From: Acetobacteraceae bacterium
GTDB lineage: Bacteria; Pseudomonadota; Alphaproteobacteria; Acetobacterales; Acetobacteraceae
NCBI GenBank assembly: GCA_004843345.1
Contig: CP039460.1
Location: forward strand, 1,721,001 to 1,785,000
Direction of reading: 5' to 3'
Length of the DNA stretch: 64,000 bases
Program-made: the position numbers and the translations under genes
Notes under the pieces: generated by a model
Database searches by the model: none
The model's input: only the letters and a program-made list of their open reading frames with translations
Told to the model about the DNA's origin: nothing
In this document: positions 35,231 through 44,946 of the stretch, piece after piece
Position numbering within the stretch: position 1 is the first letter of the stretch
Layout: every line of letters begins with the position of its first letter

Positions 35231-35915
35231 TTGAGAATGAATGGATCACAAGAATTGGATGGGTGGGATTATTTTTGTTTAGGGTTCAAAAAATATAATG
35301 AAATTGGACGATCAACCTGTTCTGAATTTTGGTTTTTTACACTCTTTAATTCAATTTTTCTGATCCCATTTGCCTCGCTTTTTATTGTAAGTGTTCACTA
35401 TGCATCGATTGCGGAAAGTAAGCTCTGGAATGCTTTTTGGGTTTTTATAGCTTTTCTTTGTTTTATTTATCCTTTCGTAAGTTTTTTTTCCAGCAATTGG
35501 TGTTGCTCGCCGTCGTTTACATGACACAAATAAGTCAGGGTGGTGGTTGGGTGTTCCGTTTCTACTTCTCTTATCTCAGTGGCTTTTTGTAGGTATTTCT
35601 GGGGCTGAAGGAGAATATTTAGGGAGTAGGCTCATTTTTGCTCTGACGGGCGGATTTTGTCTCCTGTTTTTCGTGGTTTTGTTCGTTTTCTTTTGCATTC
35701 AAAGTGATATCGGAAAAAACGATTTTGGGGAAATGCCTTCTATAAGCATTTCTCCAATGCAGAGGGATTTTCTATTGAGGGAAGAAAGAGCTAAATCGAC
35801 TTCAATGCTGGATAATGTGAAAATGATGCAAAAATTATCAGAACTTCGAGATAAAGGTCTTCTAACAGAGGAAGAATTTCAAAAGAAGAAATCCGAATGG
35901 ATACAAAAATTATAA
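35231..35915 (+). pseudogene. DUF805/SHOCT gene with a frameshift at a poly-T tract
   Basis: The 5' frame (35231-35524) encodes the DUF805 N-terminus (GRSTCSEFWFF) and runs out of frame after a run of eight T's at 35482-35489. Directly after it another frame resumes the family motif AIGVARRRLHD, then SGWWLGVPF, through to a SHOCT tail (QKLSELRDKGLLTEEEF) ending at 35915. One base change in the T-run restores a single ~228-residue protein. It may be a phase-variable gene, a true pseudogene or a sequencing error. Confidence 0.8.
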
Positions 35916-36004
35916 AATTTAGAAGATCAAAAAACTTTGAGTCTGATAAAATGAATTTTTGTTAAACCATACATTATTCAACTTTACGAGGGGACGCTTA
36001 AAAG

Positions 36005-36928
36005 ATGCGCCTGCCAGATTTGGAAGCTTGGGCTATTTTTGCGAAAGTCGCCAGTCTTGGTTCTTTTACGCAGGCTGCGATTGAAACACAGCTTTCTAAA
36101 CCGACGATTTCAAAAGCGGTGAACCGTTTAGAGAAATCTTTAGGGGTTGCCTTATTTAACCGGAATTCTCGGCATATTTCTTTAACAGAAACAGGGAAAA
36201 AGCTGCTTGTGCATGCAAACCGCATTTTGCAGGAAGCAGAACTAGCAGAGGTGAAGGCTCATGAGAATGCTCAGTCGCTTTGCGGGCGTATTCGGATGAC
36301 GGTTCCTGTGATGTTTGGCACGCATTATCTTGCAAAAATGCTTCCTGAGTTTTTAGAGCGTTATCCAGAGATAGATTTGCAAATTCATTTTGATGATGCA
36401 TTGAGCGATCTTGTTGCCGAAGGGTACGATGTGGCGTTGAGAATTGCCTCTCTACCAGATTCGGCTTTGTTGGCTCGAAAATTATGTGATGTGCGTTTGC
36501 TACTTGTCGCTTCAGAACAATTTCTTAAGAAAGTAGGTCAATTATCGCATCCACGGGATTTAGAATCAGTGAGGGGATTTGTTTATTTGAATACGGACAT
36601 GCCTGGTGTTGTGCCTTTGCATGAAACGCATACAGGTAAGAAATTTTCGCTTACACAGAAAAGTTATTTTTCTGCCAATAATGCAGAAGGCTTTTTGCCA
36701 TCTCTTGAAAAAGGACTAGGCTACGGTGTCTTTCCAGATTTTATGGTGTGGGAGAGGTTGCAGGAAGGAAAACTGAGGCAGATCTTTCCAACATGGCAGG
36801 GGAAGACTTTAGGTGTGTATCTTGTCTCGCCTCCAAATGCAGCAAGGCCTATTCGGGTAACAAAGTTGATGGATTACATTATAGAGGCTTTTAAAAGTCC
36901 TTTTTGGACAGAAAACAAAGAAAAATAA
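36005..36928 (+). CDS. LysR family transcriptional regulator
   Basis: A 307-residue regulator. Residues 1-60 form the winged HTH (FAKVASLGSFTQAAIETQLSK, then TISKAVNRLEKSLGVALFNR). The rest is a periplasmic-binding-like effector domain (RIRMTVPVMFGTHYLAKMLP). It interrupts the DUF805 array and is convergent with wrbA, 43 bp away. LysR proteins usually control neighbouring divergent genes; here no divergent target is present. Candidate targets are wrbA or the DUF805 genes, with no direct evidence. Confidence 0.92.
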   Translation: MRLPDLEAWAIFAKVASLGSFTQAAIETQLSKPTISKAVNRLEKSLGVALFNRNSRHISLTETGKKLLVHANRILQEAELAEVKAHENAQSLCGRIRMTVPVMFGTHYLAKMLPEFLERYPEIDLQIHFDDALSDLVAEGYDVALRIASLPDSALLARKLCDVRLLLVASEQFLKKVGQLSHPRDLESVRGFVYLNTDMPGVVPLHETHTGKKFSLTQKSYFSANNAEGFLPSLEKGLGYGVFPDFMVWERLQEGKLRQIFPTWQGKTLGVYLVSPPNAARPIRVTKLMDYIIEAFKSPFWTENKEK

Positions 36929-36970
36929 GAGAAAGAAAGGGGCCTTATTTAGAGCCCTTTCTGTAAAGTT

Positions 36971-37567
36971 TTAGGCGAGTTTCTTAACAATCTCAGCAAC
37001 ATGATTCCCAAGGAATTTTGCGCCATTAACTTCGTTCTCGCTTGGCTGACGAGATCCATCGCCTGCGGCAATCGTTGTCGCACCATAAGGCGAACCACCA
37101 GAGACTTCATGAGTTTCGAGCTGTCCTTGGAAGCTGTAAGGGAGTCCACTGATTAACATGCCGTGATGGAGCAGGTTAGACATGAGAGAATAGAGGGTTG
37201 TTTCCTGCCCGCCATGCTGTGTCGCAGTGGAGGTAAAAACAGCGCCTACTTTTCCAATTAAGGCACCTTTGAGCCAGAGCCCGCCAGTTTGATCCCAGAA
37301 ATTTGCCATCTGGGAAGGCAATCTGCCAAAACGTGTTGGCGCACCAACGATAATAGCATCATAATTTGGCAATTCGTCTGGCGTTGCGAGAGGGGCTTTT
37401 TGGTCGGTTTTGAAATGATGTGTTTTTGCGGCTTCTTCTGAAAGAAGTTCAGGAACACGTTTGATGTCAACTTCCAGCCCCACGGAACGAACGCCGTCAG
37501 CGATAGCATTTGCCATCGTTTCAATATGACCGTAAGAGGAATAATAAAGGATCAGGACTCTAGGCAT
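36971..37567 (-). CDS. wrbA: NAD(P)H:quinone oxidoreductase, WrbA type
   Basis: A 198-residue flavodoxin-like FMN enzyme that reduces quinones by two electrons and limits redox cycling. Motifs: [18 protein letters not shown] (phosphate-binding loop, residues 4-21), [20 protein letters not shown] and [15 protein letters not shown], all characteristic of the WrbA family. Normal length. No operon partner; it converges on the lysR gene. Confidence 0.95.
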   Translation of the reverse strand: MPRVLILYYSSYGHIETMANAIADGVRSVGLEVDIKRVPELLSEEAAKTHHFKTDQKAPLATPDELPNYDAIIVGAPTRFGRLPSQMANFWDQTGGLWLKGALIGKVGAVFTSTATQHGGQETTLYSLMSNLLHHGMLISGLPYSFQGQLETHEVSGGSPYGATTIAAGDGSRQPSENEVNGAKFLGNHVAEIVKKLA

Positions 37568-37825
37568 TTTTTTCTCTTTCTTTGTTGGAATTTAAAAATA
37601 AAATCATCGTAGAAAGAATATGCTGTCATCTCTTTTGAAAACCATAGAAGAATAAGAAACACTAAGTTTCTTAAAAAGTGTGGTGAAGCCTTAAAAGAAG
37701 ACGTCGTTTTTATATTCTTCTTCTAAGGCATTTAGGCTAATCTGAAAGGAATGATTCCACATTTAAATTCCTTCTATTGTTTTAGAATGGAAGTGTTTTA
37801 CAAGCTTGTAGATAGGAAAAATTGA

Positions 37826-38476
37826 ATGAAGCCCGTCAATCCATTTTGTTATATTGCATCTTGTTTCCAAAAATATTTCCAATTTCGAGGGCGTGCCTCT
37901 CGGGCTGAATATTGGTTTTTTTCAATTTTTGCCTCTATGCTTTTGGGCGTTGGAGAAATTATTGATCGTTTTCTGCAGGTGACCTTTAAGGATGTAAGTA
38001 TTTTTTCCTTTTACAAAGAGGATGGTGGTTTTTTCTCTTTCGCAATTCTCGTTATGATATCTTTCCCTCTGTTAACCGTTGCGTGTCGTCGTTTGCACGA
38101 TTGTAATTATTCAGGCTGGTGGCAGTTGATGCTTATTCCACTGTCTATCTTAACTAAATGCGATTTGAGTACCTCGTATTTGAATCATTTAGTGGGGGCT
38201 GGGGAGTTTGTAAAAACAGATTTTTCTGATTTGTCTTTTTCCCTTATGACGTTAGTCTTTGCGTTATTTTTCTTTGCCCAGAAAGGGGATGCTGAGGCAA
38301 ATTATTTTGGGGCAGTGCCAGCAGATATGCAAAGAACAACGCCAGAATTTTCTCAGGAATCAGAGATTCCATTTGAAAATTTTGAGATAATTGAAAAACT
38401 TGCAGATCTACGGGATAAAGGGATTCTGACAGACGAAGAGTTTCAGACTAGAAAAGAAAAATATTTGATGTTGTAA
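37826..38476 (+). CDS. DUF805 membrane protein with C-terminal SHOCT domain
   Basis: A 216-residue member of the family: FRGRASRAEYWFF near residue 27, CRRLHDCNYSGWWQ near residue 90, and the tail EKLADLRDKGILTDEEFQ. It is more distant from 33729 and 34495 than those are from each other, and lies on the far side of lysR/wrbA. The ATG follows AGGAAAAATTGA. Function unknown. Confidence 0.82.
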   Translation: MKPVNPFCYIASCFQKYFQFRGRASRAEYWFFSIFASMLLGVGEIIDRFLQVTFKDVSIFSFYKEDGGFFSFAILVMISFPLLTVACRRLHDCNYSGWWQLMLIPLSILTKCDLSTSYLNHLVGAGEFVKTDFSDLSFSLMTLVFALFFFAQKGDAEANYFGAVPADMQRTTPEFSQESEIPFENFEIIEKLADLRDKGILTDEEFQTRKEKYLML

Positions 38477-38540
38477 TGTTTTTCTTTTGCAATGCGTTAA
38501 AAAACGAGACCAATTAATTTCGAAAAAGAGGAATTTACAT

Positions 38541-39086
38541 TTGCCACCCTCCATTCAAAAACAGCTAGAAGATCACGAGACCATTCGCCGTATTGCAGAT
38601 TATCAGCGTATTTCTGGAATTATTTGGATCATTCTTGGGATTTTGCAGATTTGCTGCATTTTTACGATCATTGCGGGAATTTGGAATGTGGTGATCGGCA
38701 TTGGGCGTCTCAAAAGCACTCCTGGCATTTTGATGCGGAATAGAAACATTCCTCTGCTTTTCGAAGGCATTGGGGGATATATTGCCCTTTTCATTGTTAA
38801 TCTGATTTTTGGTGCTTTTGGCGCTGGAATTTGTGTTATTGCATTTCTTTTAGATCTTTATGTGCGGGATCAAATTTTAGCAAATCGGAATTTATTTAAT
38901 GTTGGGGATTTGCCTCCTTCCTATGTAGAAGGGGCATGGCCGTCCCAAAATGTGGATAATTTTGCTTCAAAAGAAGCGAGTTTTAATGATTTGGAGAAAA
39001 TTGAATCTCTTGCAAATCTGCGAGATAAGGGCATTTTGACAGAAGCAGAATTTCAGCAGAAAAAAACAGAAATTTTGTCTTTATAA
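38541..39086 (+). CDS. membrane protein with SHOCT tail, lacking DUF805 motifs
   Basis: A 181-residue protein from the TTG at 38541, chosen because AGAGGAA lies seven bases upstream; the frame is open to 38487 without a ribosome site. It has three or four membrane helices (ISGIIWIILGILQICCIF and IGGYIALFIVNLIFGAFG) and the same SHOCT ending as its neighbours (ESLANLRDKGILTEAEFQQ). It lacks the GRSTRSEYW and RRLHD motifs, so it shares the tail but not the body. This suggests the SHOCT module has been swapped between proteins here. Confidence 0.7.
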   Translation: MPPSIQKQLEDHETIRRIADYQRISGIIWIILGILQICCIFTIIAGIWNVVIGIGRLKSTPGILMRNRNIPLLFEGIGGYIALFIVNLIFGAFGAGICVIAFLLDLYVRDQILANRNLFNVGDLPPSYVEGAWPSQNVDNFASKEASFNDLEKIESLANLRDKGILTEAEFQQKKTEILSL

Positions 39087-39163
39087 TGTTATAAGCCTTT
39101 AGAGATTTTAAGAAATATTTCAAGAAGCTAAAATAAAAATTTAAATGAATTAAGGAATTGTTT

Positions 39164-40543
39164 ATGCCGACGAAACGTATGCTCGGCATCAGGCAGCTTG
39201 TTACGCTTGGTGTTGGAGCAACCTTAGGGGCAGGATTATTTTCAATTACAGGAATCGCCGCAGGGCAATGTAGTGGAGCAGCGGTTTCTCTTTCTTTTAT
39301 TTTTGCGGCCTTGGCCTGTTCTTTAATTGGGTTATGTTACGCTGAATTAGCTTCAATGTTTCCGAACGCTTCCGGATCTGCTTATGCCTATGCGTCCGAA
39401 GGATTGGGGGAGTTTGTTTCTTGGCTACTCGTTTGGTGTTTGGTTGCGAGTTATGTCTGTTGCATTGCTACTGTGGCCTCAAGCTGGAGCAGCTATCTTG
39501 TTTCTCTCTTAACAGAGTGGGGATTTCATCCTGATTTGCGTTTTTGGAAATCAACAGGCACGTTAATTCCGCTTACAGACGGAAGCTCTGTTCGGGCTTT
39601 TGGAAATTTCCCAGCCATTATTGGGATGGTTTTGGTGACCTTTTTGCTTTTGAGAGGTTCAAAAGAATCAGCATGGATCAATAGTCTCATTGTGGCTCTG
39701 AAAATTGCGATTATTGTTGTCGTTGTCGCTTGCTGTTTAAAAGGCATACAGATGTCGAATTATGAGCCTTTTATCCCCGAAAATACGGGAGAGTTTGGAC
39801 ATTTTGGCTGGAGCGGTGTTGCCCGAGGCGGGGTTCTCGTTTTCTTTTCTTTCATTGGATTTGATGTCGTTGCTTCAGCGGCTAGAGAAACAAAAAATCC
39901 ACAGCGTGCTTTGCCGATTGCCATTTTAGGCACATTATTCGCCATTACGTTCATTTCAGTTATTTTTTCCGTGGCGTTGGTTGGTGTAGTTAACTATACG
40001 CAACTGGCTGGAGATGCCAGTCCTGTTGGAACAGCAATGAATATTTTGCATTTGCCTCTTATTGGCGCGCTTGTGAAGGTTGGCGTGTTGATTGGCTTTG
40101 TCGCAGGGCTTTATGGGCTCTCGTACGGACAGGCAAGGGTGCTTCAGCATGTGGCAGAGGATGGTTTGATACCTAGAATTTTCGCAAAAACAAATCAGCA
40201 GCATGTCCCAGCTTATGCTTTGCTTTTTTTGAGTCTGCTCATCTCTATTTTAGCTGTCATTTTGCCTGTGCCTTTTTTGGGAAGCATGACATCGGTCGGA
40301 ATTTTACTCGCTTTTTTGCTGGTTTGCGCTTCTGTAACAGCTCTTCGTTTTAAAAAACCAGATGTAAAACGGCCTTTTAAAGTTTTTGGCGGAAAGTATT
40401 TTATTCCAGGTGCTGCCATGTTGGTTTGCTTTGGTGGACTTTTGACCGTTGCTCCGATTTGCTGGCTTTATCTTGTCGGGTGGGTTGTTATTGGGATTTT
40501 TGTTTATTTTCTTTATGGCAAAGGCCATGCCATTCGCAGGTAA
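39164..40543 (+). CDS. APC family amino-acid permease
   Basis: A 459-residue permease with 12 or more membrane helices. The first helix has LGVGATLGAGLFSITG, the APC superfamily substrate-binding GAG turn; FFSFIGFDVVASAARETKNPQRALP is the conserved TM6-loop region of cationic amino-acid transporters. The ATG at 39164 has TAAGGA eight bases upstream; the TTG at 39158 is too close to it. It is followed seven bases later by the RhtA-like exporter. Substrate probably a cationic or neutral amino acid. Confidence 0.87.
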   Translation: MPTKRMLGIRQLVTLGVGATLGAGLFSITGIAAGQCSGAAVSLSFIFAALACSLIGLCYAELASMFPNASGSAYAYASEGLGEFVSWLLVWCLVASYVCCIATVASSWSSYLVSLLTEWGFHPDLRFWKSTGTLIPLTDGSSVRAFGNFPAIIGMVLVTFLLLRGSKESAWINSLIVALKIAIIVVVVACCLKGIQMSNYEPFIPENTGEFGHFGWSGVARGGVLVFFSFIGFDVVASAARETKNPQRALPIAILGTLFAITFISVIFSVALVGVVNYTQLAGDASPVGTAMNILHLPLIGALVKVGVLIGFVAGLYGLSYGQARVLQHVAEDGLIPRIFAKTNQQHVPAYALLFLSLLISILAVILPVPFLGSMTSVGILLAFLLVCASVTALRFKKPDVKRPFKVFGGKYFIPGAAMLVCFGGLLTVAPICWLYLVGWVVIGIFVYFLYGKGHAIRR

Positions 40544-40549
40544 ATCATT

Positions 40550-41419
40550 ATGGGTCAATTAACCCCTCTTTTTGCGGTGATGAGTGCGCAGCTTTCAATT
40601 TGTACGGGGGCTGTTTTTGCAAAACAGCTTTTTGGCGTTATGGCGCCAACAGGTGTGACGTGTCTGCGTCTGTTGATTGGCGCGCTTTTACTTGCTCTTC
40701 TTTTTAGAATTTGGCGTAAGCCGATTAGTTTTGCGCAGTTTAAAGGCGTTCTTCCTTACGGTTTAGCCTTGGCCTTTATGAATCTCTTTTTCTATTGGGC
40801 TTTGAAAGATTTGCCTTTAGGCATTGCGCTGGGGGCAGAATTTATGGGGCCTCTGACTGTGGCGGCTTGGGGATTAAGGCGCTGGCAGGATGGGCTTTTT
40901 ATTTTACTTGCTGTGATTGGGCTCGTATTGATTTTACCTTTTCACGGTACACAAATTTCTTCACAGGCTCTAAAGGGGATTGTGTATGCGCTGATTGCTG
41001 CCATTTTTTGGGCGCTTTATATTCTGAGTGCAAATAAGGCAGGAAATGCGGTGGGGGCGCATGCCACCACATGGGGGCTGTTAATTGCGAGCGTTGTTAA
41101 TTTACCGTTTGGGATTTTGGCATCGGGGACAGATCTTTTAAATCTTCATAATTTAAAATTAGCAGCGGTAATTGCGGTTTTATCGAGTGCTATTCCATAT
41201 TCTTTGGAAATGTTTGCCCTGAGACGTCTGCCATCGAATGCGTTTGGCGTTTTAACCAGTATGGAGCCAGTGGTTGGGGCTTTCCTTGGGATGTTTCTAT
41301 TGCATGAGATTTTACCTTTACTGCAATGGATTGGAATTTGTGCTATTTTATGTGCATCTATCGGAACTGTTCTGATGTCTAAAACAAATGCGCCATCACC
41401 TTTAAATATTGTGGAATAG
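40550..41419 (+). CDS. EamA/DMT family exporter, RhtA-like
   Basis: A 289-residue protein with ten hydrophobic helices in two EamA repeats (residues ~5-135 and ~145-280). The sequence around LALAFMNLFFYWALKDLPLGIA and PYSLEMFALRRLPSNAFGVL is very like the RhtA threonine/homoserine exporter. It sits between an amino-acid permease and cysteine synthase on the same strand, which supports an amino-acid efflux role. The substrate is inferred. Confidence 0.85.
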   Translation: MGQLTPLFAVMSAQLSICTGAVFAKQLFGVMAPTGVTCLRLLIGALLLALLFRIWRKPISFAQFKGVLPYGLALAFMNLFFYWALKDLPLGIALGAEFMGPLTVAAWGLRRWQDGLFILLAVIGLVLILPFHGTQISSQALKGIVYALIAAIFWALYILSANKAGNAVGAHATTWGLLIASVVNLPFGILASGTDLLNLHNLKLAAVIAVLSSAIPYSLEMFALRRLPSNAFGVLTSMEPVVGAFLGMFLLHEILPLLQWIGICAILCASIGTVLMSKTNAPSPLNIVE

Positions 41420-41428
41420 TTGGAAAAT

Positions 41429-42424
41429 ATGACTCAAGATTCTCAAAAACCTATCGTCAATACAAATTTATATGCAAAAGCACGGGGGCGCATTTATGGA
41501 TCCGCCCTTGAAGCTGTTGGCGGAACACCGCTTGTCGCCGTACCAAATTTGCAGAAAAAAGAAGCCTTGAAGGCTAACTTGCTTTTGAAGTTAGAGTTTT
41601 TTAATCCAATGGCTTCTGTCAAAGATCGTTTGGCAAAGGCGATGATTGAAGATGCTGAAGCAAGGGGACTGATCTCTGCTGAAAAAACACATCTTATTGA
41701 GCCAACTTCTGGCAATACAGGCCTTGGCTTAGCGCTTGTCGCAGCTTCTAAGGGATATAAAATCACATTGCTGATGCCAGAGAGCGCTTCTGTTGAGCGC
41801 CGTGCGATGATGGGACATTTAGGGGCTAATCTGGTTTTAACACCTGCTTCAGAAGGTATGAGCGGTGCGATTAAAAAGGCCGAGAGCCTCCTTGGAGAAG
41901 ATCAAAATGGCTGGATGCCAAGCCAGTTTACAAATCCTGTTAATCCTTTGGTGCATGTTGACACAACAGGGCAGGAGCTTTGGACAGATACAGAAGGAAA
42001 GATTGATGCTGTTGTTGCCGGTATTGGCACAGGCGGAACGATTAGCGGTATTGCAAAAATTTTGCATCAGCATAATCCCCAGATTAAAATTTTTGGGGTG
42101 GAGCCAGAGGAAAGTCACGTTTTAACAGGGGGTAAACCAGGGCCTCATGGGATTCAAGGGATTGGTGCCGGCTTTAAGCCAGAAATTCTAGACTTGCCAG
42201 CCATTGAAAAAGTTTTGCCAGTCACAACAGAAAATGCACTTAAAACCGCAAGATTAGTGGCAAGAACCGAGGGAATTGCCTCTGGTATTTCAGGTGGCGC
42301 AGCTGTTTTTGCTGCAATGGAACTGGCAAGGCAACCTGAATGGGCAGGCAAGGTCATTGCTGTGATTATCCCTGATTTTGCAGGGCGTTATCTCTCAACA
42401 GCTTTGTTTGAAGCCAATAAATAG
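41429..42424 (+). CDS. cysK: cysteine synthase A
   Basis: A 331-residue PLP enzyme that makes cysteine from O-acetylserine and sulfide. The PLP lysine lies in MASVKDRLAKAM (Lys65), TSGNTGLGLA binds the substrate and phosphate, and GIGTGGTISGIAK is the glycine loop for the cofactor phosphate. I start at the ATG at 41429; a TTG at 41420 is also open. It follows the RhtA-like gene nine bases downstream and converges with cysE, its pathway partner. Confidence 0.95.
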   Translation: MTQDSQKPIVNTNLYAKARGRIYGSALEAVGGTPLVAVPNLQKKEALKANLLLKLEFFNPMASVKDRLAKAMIEDAEARGLISAEKTHLIEPTSGNTGLGLALVAASKGYKITLLMPESASVERRAMMGHLGANLVLTPASEGMSGAIKKAESLLGEDQNGWMPSQFTNPVNPLVHVDTTGQELWTDTEGKIDAVVAGIGTGGTISGIAKILHQHNPQIKIFGVEPEESHVLTGGKPGPHGIQGIGAGFKPEILDLPAIEKVLPVTTENALKTARLVARTEGIASGISGGAAVFAAMELARQPEWAGKVIAVIIPDFAGRYLSTALFEANK

Positions 42425-42433
42425 GCTTTTTGG

Positions 42434-43201
42434 CTAGCCCTCTGCCGTTTCGGGTGGGGGGCTTACCCGAATAATCCGTGCGGGATTGCCAACGGCTGTC
42501 GCATAGTCAGGAATATTGGTAAGCACCACGGATGCTGCGCCAATTTTGGCGTAGCGGCCAATGGTAATGCGTCCAAGTAAAATAGCGCCAGACCCAACCA
42601 TAGATCCTTCTTTTAAAATGGGATGACGTTCGCCGATTTCTCTTCCCGTTCCGCCAATCGTGATACTTTGAAAGAGAGAGACTTTGTCTTCAATAATAGC
42701 TGTTTCTCCGATAACAACGCCTGTTCCGTGATCAATCGTAATGGATTTCCCTAAACGGGCAGCTGGATGAATATCAATGGAAAAACGCTCATTGATGCGG
42801 GACTGAAATTGATAGGCAAGGGGCAGTCGTTTTTCTTTCCACAGTTCGTGGGAAATGCGATAGGCTTGAAGCGCCTGCCAGCCCTTAAAAAAGAGGAAAG
42901 CCGTTGGCAAGTCTGGGCAGGCAGGATCTCTCTCTTTTACAGCCAGAAGATCTTGGGCGGCAATCCAGACAATTTCTTCGTTATGTGTCAGAATATTTTG
43001 AATGAGTGGCAACATATCTTCTACTGGGATAACCCAATCAGCGAGCTTTTCTGTTAAAAGTGCTGAAAGCGCAGACGAAAAATCTGCATGATTGCAGACA
43101 CTTGTTGAAAAAAGTTTTTTAATAAGGGGATCTGTGCAAGCGCAAGACTGAGCCTGTATTTCTCTCCAAAAATTTTCTAAAAAAGCAGTATATTCCGACA
43201 T
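42434..43201 (-). CDS. cysE: serine O-acetyltransferase
   Basis: A 255-residue enzyme that acetylates serine with acetyl-CoA, the step before CysK, and may form the cysteine synthase complex with it. The C-terminal half is a left-handed beta-helix of hexapeptide repeats (SIDIHPAARLG, ITIDHGTGVVIGETA, VSLFQSITIGGTG). The N-terminal helical domain spans residues ~1-145. It is convergent with cysK, with a nine-base gap. Confidence 0.95.
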   Translation of the reverse strand: MSEYTAFLENFWREIQAQSCACTDPLIKKLFSTSVCNHADFSSALSALLTEKLADWVIPVEDMLPLIQNILTHNEEIVWIAAQDLLAVKERDPACPDLPTAFLFFKGWQALQAYRISHELWKEKRLPLAYQFQSRINERFSIDIHPAARLGKSITIDHGTGVVIGETAIIEDKVSLFQSITIGGTGREIGERHPILKEGSMVGSGAILLGRITIGRYAKIGAASVVLTNIPDYATAVGNPARIIRVSPPPETAEG

Positions 43202-43267
43202 GTTCTAATTAAGATCGCCCCATAAAAGATTATTCCTATCTATAAAGGAGATATGGCGTTCTTCAAG

Positions 43268-44170
43268 TCATAGGAGCAAAGGATTTTCAGATATTTTATG
43301 AAAAAGGTCTCTTTTGGCCGATTTTCCTGAAAGACATTGTTGGCTTTGCCATCTCTTAGAGGCTTCTAGCACAAAATCATAGGCAGAAACAGGAATTTCA
43401 TGCCATGTTTTTCCTTTAAACAGATTGCCATTTTCTTTTCGGGAACGTTTGATGCCATCTTCACCGTAAGCGCCCCATTGGTGAAAGGAAAATCCTGTGC
43501 CGTCACGCCGTGCCGTTTGAAAAATATGTTCAATCCACTCATGTTGCATGGGGCGGGCACGCAATCCGCTTTCTCCACCGACATAAATAAAATCAATTTC
43601 TTTAAGGTTTATTTTTCCAACATCTCCAATCAAAGGCTCGAAAGAAATGAACCGTATGGCTGCGGGGGTTTCACGGATAAACTGAATGCGCTCTGCTGTT
43701 TTTTGATGTTCAACACTTGCGCCAATCCAAAGATTAGGCAGAGTTCTTTTTGCAATTTTTGAAATAAAATGCTGAAGACGCTCAGGGCGCTTTGTCAAAA
43801 GAAAATAGAGATGCCATGGTGTCTTAGCCATAATTTCCCAGATTTTTAACAGATAATCATCAGGAACAGCTTGCTCGAATAGATCGGTCATAGAATTGAC
43901 AAAAACACGCCGTGGTTTTGTCCAAGAATAGGGAAGTTCTAAGCGTTTTAAATCTGGACGGAGAACCCCTGTCCAAACGGGGTAGCGACGGGATAGATCG
44001 ACAAGCCCTTCATATTTGGAAACACCTTTTCGCAATAAGTTTCCAGCTATTCCCATGGCATAACAATGGCGGCAACCTGCACTGGCAATATTGCAGCCGA
44101 GAATAGGATTCCAAGCCTCCTCTTTCCAATTCAAAGCAGAATTATTTTTAGCATTCAACCGTGATGACAC
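43268..44170 (-). CDS. DUF5131 (Gp37/Gp68-like) protein
   Basis: A 300-residue protein of the phage Gp37/Gp68-like DUF5131 family. The N-terminus has WNPILGCNIASAGCRHCY, with Cys26, Cys33 and Cys36 in a spacing that resembles a radical-SAM/iron-sulfur site but is not the classic CxxxCxxC. Other motifs: FVNSMTDLFEQAVPDD, FLLTKRPERL, IGASVEHQ and FISFEPLIGDV, all typical for the family. Enzymatic function is not established in general. The start overlaps the SDR gene by 23 bp on the same strand. Confidence 0.85.
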   Translation of the reverse strand: MSSRLNAKNNSALNWKEEAWNPILGCNIASAGCRHCYAMGIAGNLLRKGVSKYEGLVDLSRRYPVWTGVLRPDLKRLELPYSWTKPRRVFVNSMTDLFEQAVPDDYLLKIWEIMAKTPWHLYFLLTKRPERLQHFISKIAKRTLPNLWIGASVEHQKTAERIQFIRETPAAIRFISFEPLIGDVGKINLKEIDFIYVGGESGLRARPMQHEWIEHIFQTARRDGTGFSFHQWGAYGEDGIKRSRKENGNLFKGKTWHEIPVSAYDFVLEASKRWQSQQCLSGKSAKRDLFHKISENPLLL

Positions 44171-44804
44171 CGTTATTTAAGCCATCAGAAGCTTCACTTG
44201 AGAGGAAAGTGACGGCATTTGAAATATGCGTTTCAGCTTTTGGTGCTGGATAGCCTGTATGGTTAAGCTGGCAAAGATTGGCAGAAACAAGCGTTCCTTT
44301 AAGCGTTTTAGAAAGAGAGCTTGCGTAAGCGGCGCGAGCTTCTTCAATAGATCGGATATTTGCTTCAGAAGGATCGCGCATCGCATTGGAAAAAAGGTTA
44401 AGGATAAGAATGCGTCCCCAATTATTTTCTTTCATCTGACGGAGGTACGGAAAGGAAAGAAGCTGTGGCGCACGTACAGAGGCTGTAAAAACGTTATCCC
44501 AGTTTGTTTCTTCTGCTCTCTGGCCGATAAAGGGGAGGGTTGCATCTATAAAAACGTCACATTGCGGAACGGCTTTGAAAATCTCGTTACGTCCTTCATC
44601 GCTTGCGGGATCGATTGAAAAAGCATGAATTTTTTCGGAGATTTTGGTTGAAAGTGTTTGCGCAAGAGATTCTTTAGCACTGGCAATGAAGAGCAATCCG
44701 CCTTCACTTAAAATTTGTCTTGCGATTTTTTCTAAAAGGGTTGGGGAGGTTCTTCCTGCAAAATCAATGAGAAGAATATTTTTGTTTGTTAGATGCAGAT
44801 CCAT
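44148..44804 (-). CDS. SDR-like protein lacking the catalytic Tyr-Lys pair
   Basis: A 218-residue protein with a short-chain dehydrogenase layout: a Rossmann start (NILLIDFAGRTSPTLLEKIA), FIDATLPF in place of the NNAG motif, and a C-terminus (AVTFLSSEASDGLNNGVITVE) typical of SDRs. The YxxxK catalytic motif is not present; its region reads RSIEEARAAYASSLSK. The glycine-rich loop is also altered. Likely a non-enzymatic or divergent SDR. It overlaps the DUF5131 gene, suggesting co-expression. Confidence 0.65.
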   Translation of the reverse strand: MDLHLTNKNILLIDFAGRTSPTLLEKIARQILSEGGLLFIASAKESLAQTLSTKISEKIHAFSIDPASDEGRNEIFKAVPQCDVFIDATLPFIGQRAEETNWDNVFTASVRAPQLLSFPYLRQMKENNWGRILILNLFSNAMRDPSEANIRSIEEARAAYASSLSKTLKGTLVSANLCQLNHTGYPAPKAETHISNAVTFLSSEASDGLNNGVITVEC

Positions 44805-44946
44805 CAGGATACCCCAGAAATAAAATAGAAATTTGCAACCAGAAGCGAGAAAATTCTGATCCGCTGGGATTTTAGCAGAAAAAGAAGAAAAAAGCTTTCA
44901 TTCTCATAAAAATCATATTTTTTTGCGTTATTTTGGAAAATAGGAC

